Shown here: positions 7,128 to 15,548 of the stretch, piece by piece
Position numbering within the stretch: position 1 is the stretch's first letter
How the letters are laid out: each line of letters begins with the position of its first letter
From: Saprospiraceae bacterium
GTDB taxonomy: Bacteria; Bacteroidota; Bacteroidia; Chitinophagales; Saprospiraceae
Length of the DNA: 64,000 nt
NCBI GenBank assembly: GCA_016714985.1
Contig: JADKBS010000020.1
Span: forward strand, 140,939-204,938
Direction of reading: 5' to 3'
Position numbers and translations under genes: made by a program
Notes under the pieces: generated by a model
What the model saw: only the letters and a program-made list of their open reading frames with translations
Database searches by the model: none
Told to the model about the DNA's origin: nothing

Positions 7128-8972
7128 ATGGCTTTCGTAGTATCCGCAAGAAAATACCGTCCCGTACATTTTGAGGATGTCGTAGGACAAGCACACGTGT
7201 CGCAGACGCTGAAAAAGGCGTTGCAGACCGACCATGTGGCCCATGCCTTCCTGTTCTGCGGCCCACGGGGTGTCGGTAAGACGACCTGTGCCCGCATCCT
7301 CGCCAAGGTGCTCAATTGCCAGAACGTGACGGCCAATTTCGAGCCATGCGGCGAGTGCGAAAGCTGCCGTGCATTTTCCGAGAACGCATCCTTCAACATC
7401 ATGGAACTCGACGCCGCCAGCAACAACAGCGTCGAGCACATACGGACGCTGGTGGAACAGGTGCGATTCCAGCCGCAGCAGGGCAAGTACAAGGTGTTCA
7501 TCATAGACGAGGTTCACATGCTCTCGCAGGCCGCCTTCAACGCTTTTTTGAAAACGCTGGAAGAGCCGCCGAGCTATGCCATTTTTATCCTCGCCACCAC
7601 AGAGAAGCACAAAATCATCCCGACCATCCTCAGCCGCTGCCAGATTTTCGACTTCAAGCGGATACAGGTCGGCGACACGGTGGCGCATTTGCAGAAAATC
7701 TGTGACGCCGAAGGGATTGAAGCTGAGGGCGACGCCCTGCACATCATCGCTCAAAAGGCCGATGGCGCCCTGCGGGACGCACTCTCCATCTTCGATAGGA
7801 TAACAAGTGCCTCCGGCAAAAAAATCACCTACGAAGACGTCATCACCAACCTGAACGTCCTCGACTACGACTACTTCTTCCGCCTTACCGATGCCCTGCT
7901 CACCGAGGATTTGCGGCAGGTGCTGCTCATCCATGACTCGGTGCTGCGCAACGGCTTCGAGGGCGACCATTTCATCAATGGCCTTGCGGAGCACCTGCGC
8001 AACCTGCTCGTGTGCAAGGACGCCGAGACGCTTCGCCTCCTCGAAGTGAGCGACAACCTGCGGGAACGCTATCGCCAACAGGCTGCTTTGGCCCCTGCCT
8101 CCTTCCTGCTCACGGCCCTCAACCTCTGCAACGACTGCGACATCAACTACAAGATGGCCCGCCAGAAACCCCTGCACGTGGAGCTGTATTTGATAAAAAT
8201 GTGCTACGCTAACCAAGCGGTACAGCTTGCAAGCAGTGGCCAACAGCAGGCAGTTGGGGCTGAAAAAAAAACTCCTGACGTAAGCAGTCCAGTGGGTAGT
8301 TCGACAGTGGGCAGTGGGCAGTCAGTGCCGAGAGATGCCACTAATTCATCTTCTATTGCAAAGCAATCAGCATCGGCTCAACAGCCTTCGAATGGCCCCC
8401 CCCCACCGGGGTACGCTGAGGTAGTGCCACCTACGCCAGTTGAATCAGTTACCGTAAAGGAGCCACCCATTGAGCCAGTTGCACCGCCGCAGACAGGATT
8501 ACTTCGCAAAACGGGCATACCGGGGCTGTCATCCGTTTCGTTGCAGAGCATCCATGATGAAATTGCGGAAGCGGAAGCCAACAATGGCCCTGTGCAAGCA
8601 CCCAAGCTCAACCTTGAAGACCTGAGGGAAGCTTGGTCGGCCTATATAGATTCTATTGACAAGGACTCCGTGAAAGCCATGCTACGGGGTGCCGATATTG
8701 ACATCAACCCGGAGCAGGTGACAGTGACGGTAGGTTCCGCCCTCGCCGAGAACACCGTGCGGCAAGAAACCATGCTCATGGATTTCCTTCGCAAACGGCT
8801 CCATGCACCGCTGCTCGCCCTCACCATCAAGCTCGACCCCAGCCGCTCCAACGCCGCACCAGCCAAGCCCAAACGCCTGACCGACAGCGAAAAGTACCAC
8901 GCCATGCGGGCCGTGAACCCCCTCGTGGACGAGGTGAGGAAGCGTTTCGACCTTTCTTTGGAGAATGAGTGA
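7128..8972 (+). CDS. dnaX: DNA polymerase III subunit gamma/tau
   Basis: The 614-residue clamp-loader ATPase contains Walker A GPRGVGKTT near residue 45, a four-Cys zinc module (CQNVTANFEPCGECESC), Walker B VFIIDEVHML near 124, the sensor/arginine finger block ILATTEKHKIIPTILSRC, then domains II and III up to about residue 365. A Pro/Ser/Gln-rich linker follows (380-480), then a C-terminal tau-like domain to 614. The start at MAFVVSARKYRPVHF matches the family. A run of nine A at codons 379-381 is followed by stops in both other frames, so a shorter gamma form of about 382 residues may also be made. The gene loads the sliding clamp during replication. Confidence 0.96.
   Translation: MAFVVSARKYRPVHFEDVVGQAHVSQTLKKALQTDHVAHAFLFCGPRGVGKTTCARILAKVLNCQNVTANFEPCGECESCRAFSENASFNIMELDAASNNSVEHIRTLVEQVRFQPQQGKYKVFIIDEVHMLSQAAFNAFLKTLEEPPSYAIFILATTEKHKIIPTILSRCQIFDFKRIQVGDTVAHLQKICDAEGIEAEGDALHIIAQKADGALRDALSIFDRITSASGKKITYEDVITNLNVLDYDYFFRLTDALLTEDLRQVLLIHDSVLRNGFEGDHFINGLAEHLRNLLVCKDAETLRLLEVSDNLRERYRQQAALAPASFLLTALNLCNDCDINYKMARQKPLHVELYLIKMCYANQAVQLASSGQQQAVGAEKKTPDVSSPVGSSTVGSGQSVPRDATNSSSIAKQSASAQQPSNGPPPPGYAEVVPPTPVESVTVKEPPIEPVAPPQTGLLRKTGIPGLSSVSLQSIHDEIAEAEANNGPVQAPKLNLEDLREAWSAYIDSIDKDSVKAMLRGADIDINPEQVTVTVGSALAENTVRQETMLMDFLRKRLHAPLLALTIKLDPSRSNAAPAKPKRLTDSEKYHAMRAVNPLVDEVRKRFDLSLENE
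8263..8283 (+). promoter_or_regulatory. Candidate A9 slippage site in dnaX
   Basis: A9 occupies 8263-8271, read as GAA AAA AAA ACT in frame. In the -1 frame a TGA follows at 8276, and in the +1 frame a TAA at 8281. Thermus dnaX makes its gamma form by transcriptional slippage on a nine-A run; Escherichia coli uses AAAAAAG. The position, just after clamp-loader domain III, is the expected place. Confidence 0.65.
8287..8336. repeat. Degenerate heptamer repeat inside dnaX
   Basis: Words of the type CAGTGGG/CAGTCCA/AGTTCGA repeat with a period of about 7 nt within the linker-coding part of dnaX (residues about 387-403). They resemble the words in the dnaX leader repeat at 7000-7099. Confidence 0.65.
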
Positions 8973-9008
8973 AGGATTGAGGGATTGAAGGATTGAAGGA
9001 TTGAAGGA
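8970..9008. repeat. Tandem octamer repeat (GAAGGATT)
   Basis: Five near-identical GAAGGATT units begin at the dnaX stop codon. The same word family occurs after the MFS gene at 4815-4866. Confidence 0.75.
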
Positions 9009-9061
9009 GGGGGGCTTGCCTCAAGATTTTGTACGCTGCCCGACGCAACCGTTTAGCAGGG

Positions 9062-9092
9062 TTGACAAATCCCTCCTACCAATTTATCTTTG
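9062..9092 (+). promoter_or_regulatory. Promoter upstream of the GG-leader peptide
   Basis: TTG at 9062-9064, a 20-nt spacer and TATCTTTG at 9085-9092 match the Bacteroidota consensus. It lies about 135 nt before the peptide start. A second, weaker TACCTTTA box is at 9199-9206. Confidence 0.6.
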
Positions 9093-9228
9093 CAAATAGG
9101 TGTAGAAGACCGAATCCTATGCGTCAGGATACTGACTTTTAGAAAAATGTGGTTTTGCAATTGGGGATATGCGCCCTATTTTTCACCTTGAAATTTTCTA
9201 CCTTTACACTTACTTAAAACTCGTAAAA

Positions 9229-9444
9229 ATGGCTTCAATGAAAAAACTCAACGATTTTTTGGGCAAGGCCCTCAACACACAGGAGACCAACGAAGTGAAA
9301 GGCGGCAAAGCTTATGTGCCGACGGACACTGGCTCGGTGGGGTACATCAATTGGGATGATGTCGTCATTCGGGAGAACAATTTCCAAACCAGCACTTCTG
9401 AGTCGATGAAGGCTGGCCTAACTACTAGCCACAAGGGGCGTTGA
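9229..9444 (+). CDS. GG-leader peptide (possible RiPP/bacteriocin-like precursor)
   Basis: The 71-residue product starts at MASMKKLNDFLGKAL (9229). An upstream in-frame start would add 20 residues resembling leader RNA, so it was not used. Residues 4-25 resemble the short leaders of Bacteroidota GG-motif natural-product precursors: Lys-rich start, LN-x-F, then TNEVKGG at residues 19-25. Cleavage after GG would leave a 46-residue core rich in Thr/Ser and lacking Cys. Lack of Cys argues against lanthionine or sactionine bridges. No C39 peptidase, ABC exporter or modifying enzyme lies nearby. The 3' end overlaps the convergent gene by 27 nt. Confidence 0.6.
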   Translation: MASMKKLNDFLGKALNTQETNEVKGGKAYVPTDTGSVGYINWDDVVIRENNFQTSTSESMKAGLTTSHKGR

Positions 9445-10965
9445 TTGGCGTAGGAACCTTTCCTTTACCACTTGCGCATAAGGCTTGTTGTTGATTTTAC
9501 TCTCCAACCACGAGATGATGTCAAAGAGATCGAAGACGCCATAGGACGGTTGTCTTGACAAATCCTCGAAGTCCTGTTTCAGGGTTTCGAGGATTTGTTG
9601 CATTTCAACCTTTGAATGCGGCTTTCCCGCCTCCCGAATGAAGTTCATCATCTTCCTTTCAAATTCCGAAAGTCGGTTCGCCTTGTTCAAATACCTGTAG
9701 GTTGACCGCAAAAGACTATCCAGTAACATCGTATTGCCCAACTCATAGTGAATGATGAGGTTTAGAATGCGGGCAAGGCTCTGCAAATCCTTCCTTTCCA
9801 TACTTTCCGACAATTTGAGCCAATTGTTCAGGCTGTTCAGTGCTTCGTCGAAGTTACCCGTTCCAAAATGGATACAGAAATATTGCAGGTAAAAAGTGCT
9901 TTTGACGTATTGCTCCTTGTCTTGTACCCCACCGATTTTTTGATGCTGCTTCAGTTCCCTCGCCCCCTCCTCGAACTCGCCAGTACTGATGCAAAGACGG
10001 AACTTGTTCATATAATATTGGCGGTTAATCTTGTCTTCGTCGTCATTGGTGATTGGTTCAACCCCAATCAATTTGTCAAGTGTTTTCCTCACTTCCTCAA
10101 TCTTTCCAAGCCTTCCACAACTGACAATATGGTTGCTCAATGCTGAAATGTACTCCGAAACATCCTCCTGCAGCATCAAGTTGTTTTGCTCCAGCAATGC
10201 AATGAGTTGCGTGGACGCATCATAGAATGCTTCGAAATTTGAGCTGGAGAAATTATAAATAGAGCGTATTCGATAGTATAAAACCTTGGCCACAAAAGAG
10301 TCCGCCATTGTTTCGTCCTTCATCAAGGGGCTTTGAATAAGCATGGTCAAAGTTTCCCGCTGTGAGGCACTTCTTGACACATCCTTCCTAATGCTGACCA
10401 AAATCTTGAAGAAGATACTTCGGTAGGCTGAGATATTGGACAGTTTGTCAATGCAGGTCTTTTCCTCCAACATGATGCGTTCCATCTCCTTATCCAAGAA
10501 GTTAAAGTCGTTTTGCGTATAAGCAATCTTCTTCTCCCAATCCAACACCTCCACCAACGTCTTAAAATCCTCGTACTCCGCTGCGGTCTTTTTCACTTTC
10601 GCCAAAATCGCCTTGCAGTCCTCGAAATGCGACCGCTTGAACATCGCCCGAACGCCCAGCAATTGGTTCTTCAAGCGGTAGTCCACCGAGGTCTTTTCAT
10701 CGAAAAATTGTAGGCTGCGGATAACCAACTCATAGAGGTAGGACTTCAGTTCCGAGTATTTGCGGGTCTCCACGGGCTGGCCACCATAGACCATCCTGGC
10801 CAATTGCTCGTCATCGAACCGCTCGCTGACCACAATGGCGTCGAACAACTGCACGTACTTGTTGCTGGTGGCGTCCTTGCTGCTGACGTACAGCTTGAAG
10901 TACCGCCGCTCCGCACTCGTGAGCGACTTGATTAGGTCGTAGAGTCTGCTGGAAGGTGTTTTCAT
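9418..10965 (-). CDS. Large helical protein of unknown function
   Basis: The 515-residue protein begins MKTPSSRLYDLIKSLTSAER and is predicted almost wholly helical, with repeated Leu/Tyr/Phe-rich helix pairs like a TPR or other alpha-solenoid. It has no signal peptide or membrane segment. I do not recognise a catalytic motif. Proteins beginning 'LIKSLTSAERRYFKLY' are, as far as I recall, lineage-specific hypotheticals of Saprospiria-like bacteria. It is divergent from uvrC and convergent with the GG-leader gene. A protein-binding scaffold is the most that can be inferred. Confidence 0.8.
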   Translation of the reverse strand: MKTPSSRLYDLIKSLTSAERRYFKLYVSSKDATSNKYVQLFDAIVVSERFDDEQLARMVYGGQPVETRKYSELKSYLYELVIRSLQFFDEKTSVDYRLKNQLLGVRAMFKRSHFEDCKAILAKVKKTAAEYEDFKTLVEVLDWEKKIAYTQNDFNFLDKEMERIMLEEKTCIDKLSNISAYRSIFFKILVSIRKDVSRSASQRETLTMLIQSPLMKDETMADSFVAKVLYYRIRSIYNFSSSNFEAFYDASTQLIALLEQNNLMLQEDVSEYISALSNHIVSCGRLGKIEEVRKTLDKLIGVEPITNDDEDKINRQYYMNKFRLCISTGEFEEGARELKQHQKIGGVQDKEQYVKSTFYLQYFCIHFGTGNFDEALNSLNNWLKLSESMERKDLQSLARILNLIIHYELGNTMLLDSLLRSTYRYLNKANRLSEFERKMMNFIREAGKPHSKVEMQQILETLKQDFEDLSRQPSYGVFDLFDIISWLESKINNKPYAQVVKERFLRQSTPLVASS

Positions 10966-10968
10966 AAT

Positions 10969-10990
10969 AGGGATGAGGGATGAGGGATGA
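10969..10990. repeat. Tandem heptamer GGGATGA x3
   Basis: Three perfect GGGATGA units lie immediately upstream of the start codon of the leftward gene (ATG at 10965 on the minus strand). The close position means copy number could affect its translation initiation region. Confidence 0.7.
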
Positions 10991-11185
10991 GTTTAGGTTC
11001 CCTTAGGGAATGACAAATCCGATTCCCAAGGCCGAAAGTAGCAATTTTGCTGCACAAAACATAGTTCTGCAAAAAATCAAAAACCTGATTTTTGGGCAAA
11101 TTTATAAAGGCAAATTTTGTGGCATTCGTCAAATGCGTTTACCCTGTCAATGAGCTATTTTTGCTCCGCAACAAAATCGTGTCTT

Positions 11186-11225
11186 TTCTTCCCCCGCACC
11201 GCCTTCCAGCGGTGCGGGGGAAGAA
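11186..11225. terminator. Strong GC-rich hairpin in a divergent intergenic region
   Basis: A perfect 17-bp stem (TTCTTCCCCCGCACCGC and its complement) has a 6-nt loop. It looks like a terminator but sits between divergent genes, so it could only end leader or antisense transcripts of uvrC or act as a structural element. Confidence 0.6.
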
Positions 11226-11230
11226 AGCTT

Positions 11231-11271
11231 TTTGAGGGCTGAAAATTGCGGAGCAATTTTCAGCCCTCAAA
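11231..11271. promoter_or_regulatory. Second hairpin directly before uvrC
   Basis: A perfect 19-bp stem (TTTGAGGGCTGAAAATTGC with complement at 11253-11271) has a 3-nt loop. It ends 12 nt before the uvrC ATG. If uvrC is transcribed from upstream, this hairpin would be in its leader and could hinder ribosome access. Confidence 0.6.
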
Positions 11272-11283
11272 CTCCCTTTAGCT

Positions 11284-13176
11284 ATGACCACTGACGACTA
11301 TAAAAAACTCCTGCCCAACTGGCCCCACGACCCCGGGGTCTATCGCTTCCACGATGCCGAGGATCGTGTGCTCTATGTCGGCAAGGCCAAGAACCTCAAG
11401 AACCGCCTCTCCTCCTACTTCTCCAACACCAAGGACATGGCGTACAAGACCCGTGTCATGGTTAAGCACGCCCACCGCATCGAGATGACGCTGGTGGACA
11501 CCGAGGCCGATGCCTTGCTGCTCGAAAGTACCCTCATCAAGCGGTTCCAGCCGCCGTACAACGTGATGCTGAAGGACGGCAAGAGCTATACCTATCTCTG
11601 CATCAAGAACGAACGGTTCCCAAGGGTCTTTCTCACTCGCCGGGTCATTCGGGACGGCTCTACCTACTTCGGCCCGTACACTTCCAAGTTCAGGGTGGAA
11701 ACGATTTTGGATTTGATAAAACAACTGTTCCCGCTGCGCACCTGCAACCTCAGCTTGACGGAGGAGAACATTGCCCGTGGCAAGTTCAAGGTCTGCCTCG
11801 AATACCATATCAAGAATTGCCAAGGCCCTTGCGAGGGCTTTGAGACGGAGGCCAATTACAATGGTAAAATAGAGCAGATAAAGAACATGCTGCGGGGCAA
11901 TTTCGGCCCGGTGAAGCGGCACTTCCAGCAACTGATGGCGCACCACGCCGAGCGCATGGAGTTCGAGAAAGCCCAGCAAATAAAGGAGAAACTGCTTGCT
12001 TTTGAGGACTACCAGGGCAAGAGCACCGTCGTGAGCACCACCATCCGTGATGTGGATGTGTTCAGCATCGCCAGCGACGAGAAGAACGCCTACGTGAACT
12101 ATATCAAGGTGGTGCATGGGGCCATTATCAACACCTGGACGCAGGAGATGGTCAAGAACCTCGACGACGACGAGGCCGACCTGCTGGCCTTCGTCGTCCC
12201 GGAAATCAGGGAGCGGTTCCAGAGCATCGCCCCGGAAGTCATCGTGCCGATGGAAATACCCGTGACTGACCCGACCGTGACCGTCACGGTGCCTAAAATC
12301 GGCGACAAGAAGAAACTGTTGGAGCTTTCGGAGAAGAACGTGCATTTTTTCCTCCTCCAAAAGAAGAAGGAGGAAGCCACCGCAACGGGCAAGCAGACCA
12401 GCGCTGAGCGCATCCTGCGCACCCTCCAGGGCGACCTCCAGATGGCCGACGTGCCGCTCCACATCGAGTGTTTTGACAACTCGAACATGCAGGGCAGCTA
12501 CCCCGTATCGTCGTGCGTGGTGTTCAAGAACGCCAAGCCCAGCAAGGGCGACTACCGGCATTACAACGTGAAGACGGTCGTCGGCCCCAACGACTTCGCC
12601 ACGATGGAAGAAGTCGTTTACCGCCGCTACAAGCGCCTGTTGGCCGAGGGCCAACCCCTGCCGCAGCTCATTATCATTGACGGTGGCAAGGGCCAACTCG
12701 GCGCTGCCGTGAAGAGCCTCGAAGCCCTCGGCATTGGCACAAATGCCCCCATTTCACGCACCGAAGCCAACGCCCCGCTCTCACCCTCTCACCCGCTCAC
12801 CCGCTCGCACACCGTAACGGTCGTCGGCATTGCGAAGCGCCTCGAAGAAATCTTCTTCCCCGGCGACTCGGTGCCGCTGTACATCAACAAGAAGTCGGAG
12901 AGCCTTAAGCTCATCCAACAGGCCCGCAACGAGGCGCACCGCTTCGCCATCACTTTCCACCGCAACCAGCGCTCGAAGGACTTCACCAAGACCGAACTCG
13001 AAGACATCCCCGGCATCGGCACGAAGACCGCTGAGAAGCTGCTCAAGCATTTCGGCTCGGTGAAAAAAATGCGGGAAGCGAGTACGGAGGAAATCGAAAA
13101 GGCGATTGGGAAGGGGGCAGCGAAACGCATTAAAGAGTATTTTGAGGCGGAGGAGAATGGGGAGGTGGAAAGTTGA
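11284..13176 (+). CDS. uvrC: UvrABC system protein C
   Basis: The 630-residue nucleotide-excision repair nuclease has a GIY-YIG domain at residues 16-95 (PGVYRFHDAEDRVLYVGKAK), a UVR motif near 220 (MEFEKAQQIKEKLLAFEDY) that binds UvrB, an RNase H-like 5'-incision domain from about 390 (HIECFDNSNMQGSYPVSS; LIIIDGGKGQLGAA near 462), and a C-terminal helix-hairpin-helix (DIPGIGTKTAEKLLKHFG). About 25 residues near 486-511 (ISRTEANAPLSPSHPLTRSH) are an insertion absent from typical UvrC and are encoded by an octamer-like repeat. It cuts on both sides of UvrB-marked lesions. Confidence 0.96.
   Translation: MTTDDYKKLLPNWPHDPGVYRFHDAEDRVLYVGKAKNLKNRLSSYFSNTKDMAYKTRVMVKHAHRIEMTLVDTEADALLLESTLIKRFQPPYNVMLKDGKSYTYLCIKNERFPRVFLTRRVIRDGSTYFGPYTSKFRVETILDLIKQLFPLRTCNLSLTEENIARGKFKVCLEYHIKNCQGPCEGFETEANYNGKIEQIKNMLRGNFGPVKRHFQQLMAHHAERMEFEKAQQIKEKLLAFEDYQGKSTVVSTTIRDVDVFSIASDEKNAYVNYIKVVHGAIINTWTQEMVKNLDDDEADLLAFVVPEIRERFQSIAPEVIVPMEIPVTDPTVTVTVPKIGDKKKLLELSEKNVHFFLLQKKKEEATATGKQTSAERILRTLQGDLQMADVPLHIECFDNSNMQGSYPVSSCVVFKNAKPSKGDYRHYNVKTVVGPNDFATMEEVVYRRYKRLLAEGQPLPQLIIIDGGKGQLGAAVKSLEALGIGTNAPISRTEANAPLSPSHPLTRSHTVTVVGIAKRLEEIFFPGDSVPLYINKKSESLKLIQQARNEAHRFAITFHRNQRSKDFTKTELEDIPGIGTKTAEKLLKHFGSVKKMREASTEEIEKAIGKGAAKRIKEYFEAEENGEVES
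12778..12815. repeat. Octamer-like repeat inside uvrC
   Basis: CTCACCCG-type words repeat about four times in the part of uvrC that codes for a non-conserved loop of the RNase H domain. The encoded stretch is Ser/Pro/His-rich. Confidence 0.6.
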
Positions 13177-13204
13177 TTACAGTTTAGTAGTTCCAAGGAT
13201 AGTT

Positions 13205-13212
13205 TACCTTTG
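13205..13212 (+). promoter_or_regulatory. Candidate -7 box of the restriction-modification operon
   Basis: TACCTTTG lies 38 nt before the methyltransferase ATG. No good TTTG -33 box is visible at the right distance. It gives the R-M pair its own promoter separate from uvrC. Confidence 0.5.
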
Positions 13213-13250
13213 CACAATTACTTATTTCAACATTAACTCAACGGTTCATT

Positions 13251-14453
13251 ATGAAGGATAAAATAGGCTTGTTTTCTTTTTTTGCTGGAGCTGGGTTTCT
13301 TGACCTCGGATTCGAAGACACTGGCCATTTTGAAACTTTGTTTGTAAACGAATACCACAAAGCTTTTGCCAAGATTTACAAGGAGGCAAGGGAAAAGCTT
13401 GGCATCGAGGAACCTCAATATGGCTATCAAGTGGCCGATATTGTCGAGAATTTGACCAACCTGAATTCAATTTGGTTGAAAGAAAATCTCGCGGCGGCCA
13501 AAAAAGAGTTTGATTTAATTGGGTTTATCGGTGGGCCACCGTGTCCAGATTTTTCGGTTGCGGGAAAGAATCGGGGCGAAAACGGTGAAAATGGCAAACT
13601 ATCCGGCACTTATGTTGAACTAATTAATAGGCTAAAGCCAGATTTCTTCCTGTTTGAAAATGTCAAAGGTCTTTATAGGACAGCCAAACATCGTGCTTTT
13701 TTTGAGGCAACAAAATTAAAGCTTATTCAATCAGGGTATTACTTAACAGAGAAATTAATTAATGCCATAGAATATGGTGTGCCACAAGATAGAGAGAGGA
13801 TAATTTTGATAGGTTTTCATCGAAATATGTTGACAGACTTTGGGTTTAAACTAAATGGCTCGCCTTTCTTAAAAAATTTTAATTGGGATAAGTATATTGT
13901 TTATAATACTCAAGATGCCTTTAGTTCACAATGGCCTAAAATGGATGTCTTTAAAGAGGATTCTATTATTCACCAGCCAACTAATATCATTGAAGAATTG
14001 ACTGTTGAGCATTGGTTTAAACTGAACGATGTTGAGGGGCATCCAAATGCGCACAATTACTTCATGCCAAGGGCAGGACTTGCCAAGTTTCAGGTAATTC
14101 CAGAAGGGGATGATTCTCGGAAATCTTATAAGCGACTTCATCGCTGGAGATATTCTCCCACTGCTGCCTATGGTAACAACGAGGTACATCTCCATCCTTA
14201 CAAAGCGAGAAGGATTTCTGCTTCCGAGGCGTTGTCTATCCAGTCTTTGCCGGCAAAGTTCGTTATACCTGAGAATGTTACGCTTACGGATATGTTCAAG
14301 ACTATCGGCAACGGTGTACCTTACTTAGCGGCAAAAGGTCTTGCTAATAGCATATTTGCATACATCTTCAATAATTCAAACAAGGACGTAAACGAACCTT
14401 ATGGAAAATCTTACAGCAAACAATATCGCCAGCTTTATCAACCAGTTGCCTAA
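13251..14453 (+). CDS. DNA (cytosine-5) methyltransferase
   Basis: The 400-residue enzyme has the ordered C5-methylase motifs: motif I FAGAGFLDLGFE near residue 10, motif IV GGPPCPDFSVAGKNRG with the catalytic Cys near residue 99, motif VI FLFENVKGL, motif VIII QDRERIILIGFHR, a variable target-recognition region (about 205-310), motif IX RRISASEALSIQSLPAKF and motif X TIGNGVPYLAAKGLA. It should methylate one specific site to protect host DNA from the nuclease encoded next. The base composition is more AT-rich than uvrC, consistent with transfer. Its end overlaps the next gene by 53 nt. Confidence 0.93.
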   Translation: MKDKIGLFSFFAGAGFLDLGFEDTGHFETLFVNEYHKAFAKIYKEAREKLGIEEPQYGYQVADIVENLTNLNSIWLKENLAAAKKEFDLIGFIGGPPCPDFSVAGKNRGENGENGKLSGTYVELINRLKPDFFLFENVKGLYRTAKHRAFFEATKLKLIQSGYYLTEKLINAIEYGVPQDRERIILIGFHRNMLTDFGFKLNGSPFLKNFNWDKYIVYNTQDAFSSQWPKMDVFKEDSIIHQPTNIIEELTVEHWFKLNDVEGHPNAHNYFMPRAGLAKFQVIPEGDDSRKSYKRLHRWRYSPTAAYGNNEVHLHPYKARRISASEALSIQSLPAKFVIPENVTLTDMFKTIGNGVPYLAAKGLANSIFAYIFNNSNKDVNEPYGKSYSKQYRQLYQPVA

Positions 14454-15489
14454 GACGGCTCAGTATCACTATATTAACCCAACAACAAAAGAGGTGATAA
14501 CGATTGAGAATGTGGAATTACCTCAGGGCCCCATCAAGATAAAAAGGTTCAACCCTTCGAAAGGAGAAAGCAGGTCAACAGCAAAGGAACAATCCATGTC
14601 ATCCCAAATGTTGTGGAGATATGCCAATGCTTTTCAACCCAAACTTCCTATTAATGTTGAGAGAGTTTTAGGAGCGAGTTACAATACACGGTCTATTTTA
14701 GAGTCATTATTGGCACATACTCCGCAATTCTATTACGCTTATCCTGGCAGAATAGAAAGGATTGGTGGTAGAGAGAAAATTCAGAAAGGCCATAAACACT
14801 TAGTTTGGCGTCCTGACAAGCCTCATCCACTTGGTGAAATTCACAAAATAGATACCGAGATGGTAATTTCGGAAATACCATCTGTTGATGTACTTTATGA
14901 GGCCGTGACCTTACCAAATGTATCCTCTGGTCGAGAAGAACTTGATATTGAAGTAAAAAGACGCCACGCCCAGATACAAATTGCGCTTTATAAGATTGGT
15001 CGCCAACTAGGTTTCAGAACTTGGGTAGCATTCAACGACAAGGCCATTCAGTACGAAAATAAAAAACTAGGTGAATTCGAAGGCATCATTGCCTCCTTAA
15101 ATGATGAAAGATTGGTAATGGCTCACCCAGATGTCATTAAAGCTGCACTATATATTGACTGTATTTGGTTCAAGAATGGCAAACTAATGCCAGCAGTGCT
15201 TGAAATAGAACATTCTACGGGGGTTACTAGTGGCCTTTCAAGAATGAAAAATTTGCAAGACCTATTCCCTTCTGCAAAGACCCGATATGTGATTGTGGCA
15301 TCTGACGATGACCGTAAAAAAGTTGTTCAAGAAGCCAACAAAGAACAGTTTAAATCCTTGGACACTCGTTTTTTCCCATATTCCGCTGTTGAAGAACTTT
15401 ACAGCCTTTGCGAAAGAAGAAAGCTAAAAGGTATTACAGAGGATTTTTTGGATAGCTTTATGGAACCCGTCGTTTCGCAAAATTCTTGA
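14401..15489 (+). CDS. Putative type II restriction endonuclease
   Basis: The 362-residue product has no named family that I can place. Its position just after a C5-methylase, with a 53-nt overlap, and its AT-rich composition point to the partner nuclease. The stretch ALYIDCIWFKNGKLMPAVLE followed by IEHSTG fits a PD-(D/E)XK-type core (Asp, then E-I-E on the next strand), though the Lys is not obvious. No signal peptide or membrane segment is present. The ATG at 14401 is the first in frame; a later start is possible. Confidence 0.7.
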   Translation: MENLTANNIASFINQLPKTAQYHYINPTTKEVITIENVELPQGPIKIKRFNPSKGESRSTAKEQSMSSQMLWRYANAFQPKLPINVERVLGASYNTRSILESLLAHTPQFYYAYPGRIERIGGREKIQKGHKHLVWRPDKPHPLGEIHKIDTEMVISEIPSVDVLYEAVTLPNVSSGREELDIEVKRRHAQIQIALYKIGRQLGFRTWVAFNDKAIQYENKKLGEFEGIIASLNDERLVMAHPDVIKAALYIDCIWFKNGKLMPAVLEIEHSTGVTSGLSRMKNLQDLFPSAKTRYVIVASDDDRKKVVQEANKEQFKSLDTRFFPYSAVEELYSLCERRKLKGITEDFLDSFMEPVVSQNS

Positions 15490-15548
15490 TGCACCGTATT
15501 ATTACTAAAAAAGCAAACTCTGTTCTACTCAGCTTAGAATTTGACCCC

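Noticed and set aside
7056..8243. 395-codon minus-strand frame opposite dnaX
   Set aside because: Shadow of dnaX; no domain, and dnaX is certain.
11186..11225. Riboswitch in the uvrC leader
   Set aside because: Two simple perfect hairpins without conserved junctions of any known riboswitch.
11278..12696. 472-codon minus-strand frame opposite uvrC
   Set aside because: Shadow of uvrC with biased Val/Leu/His composition.
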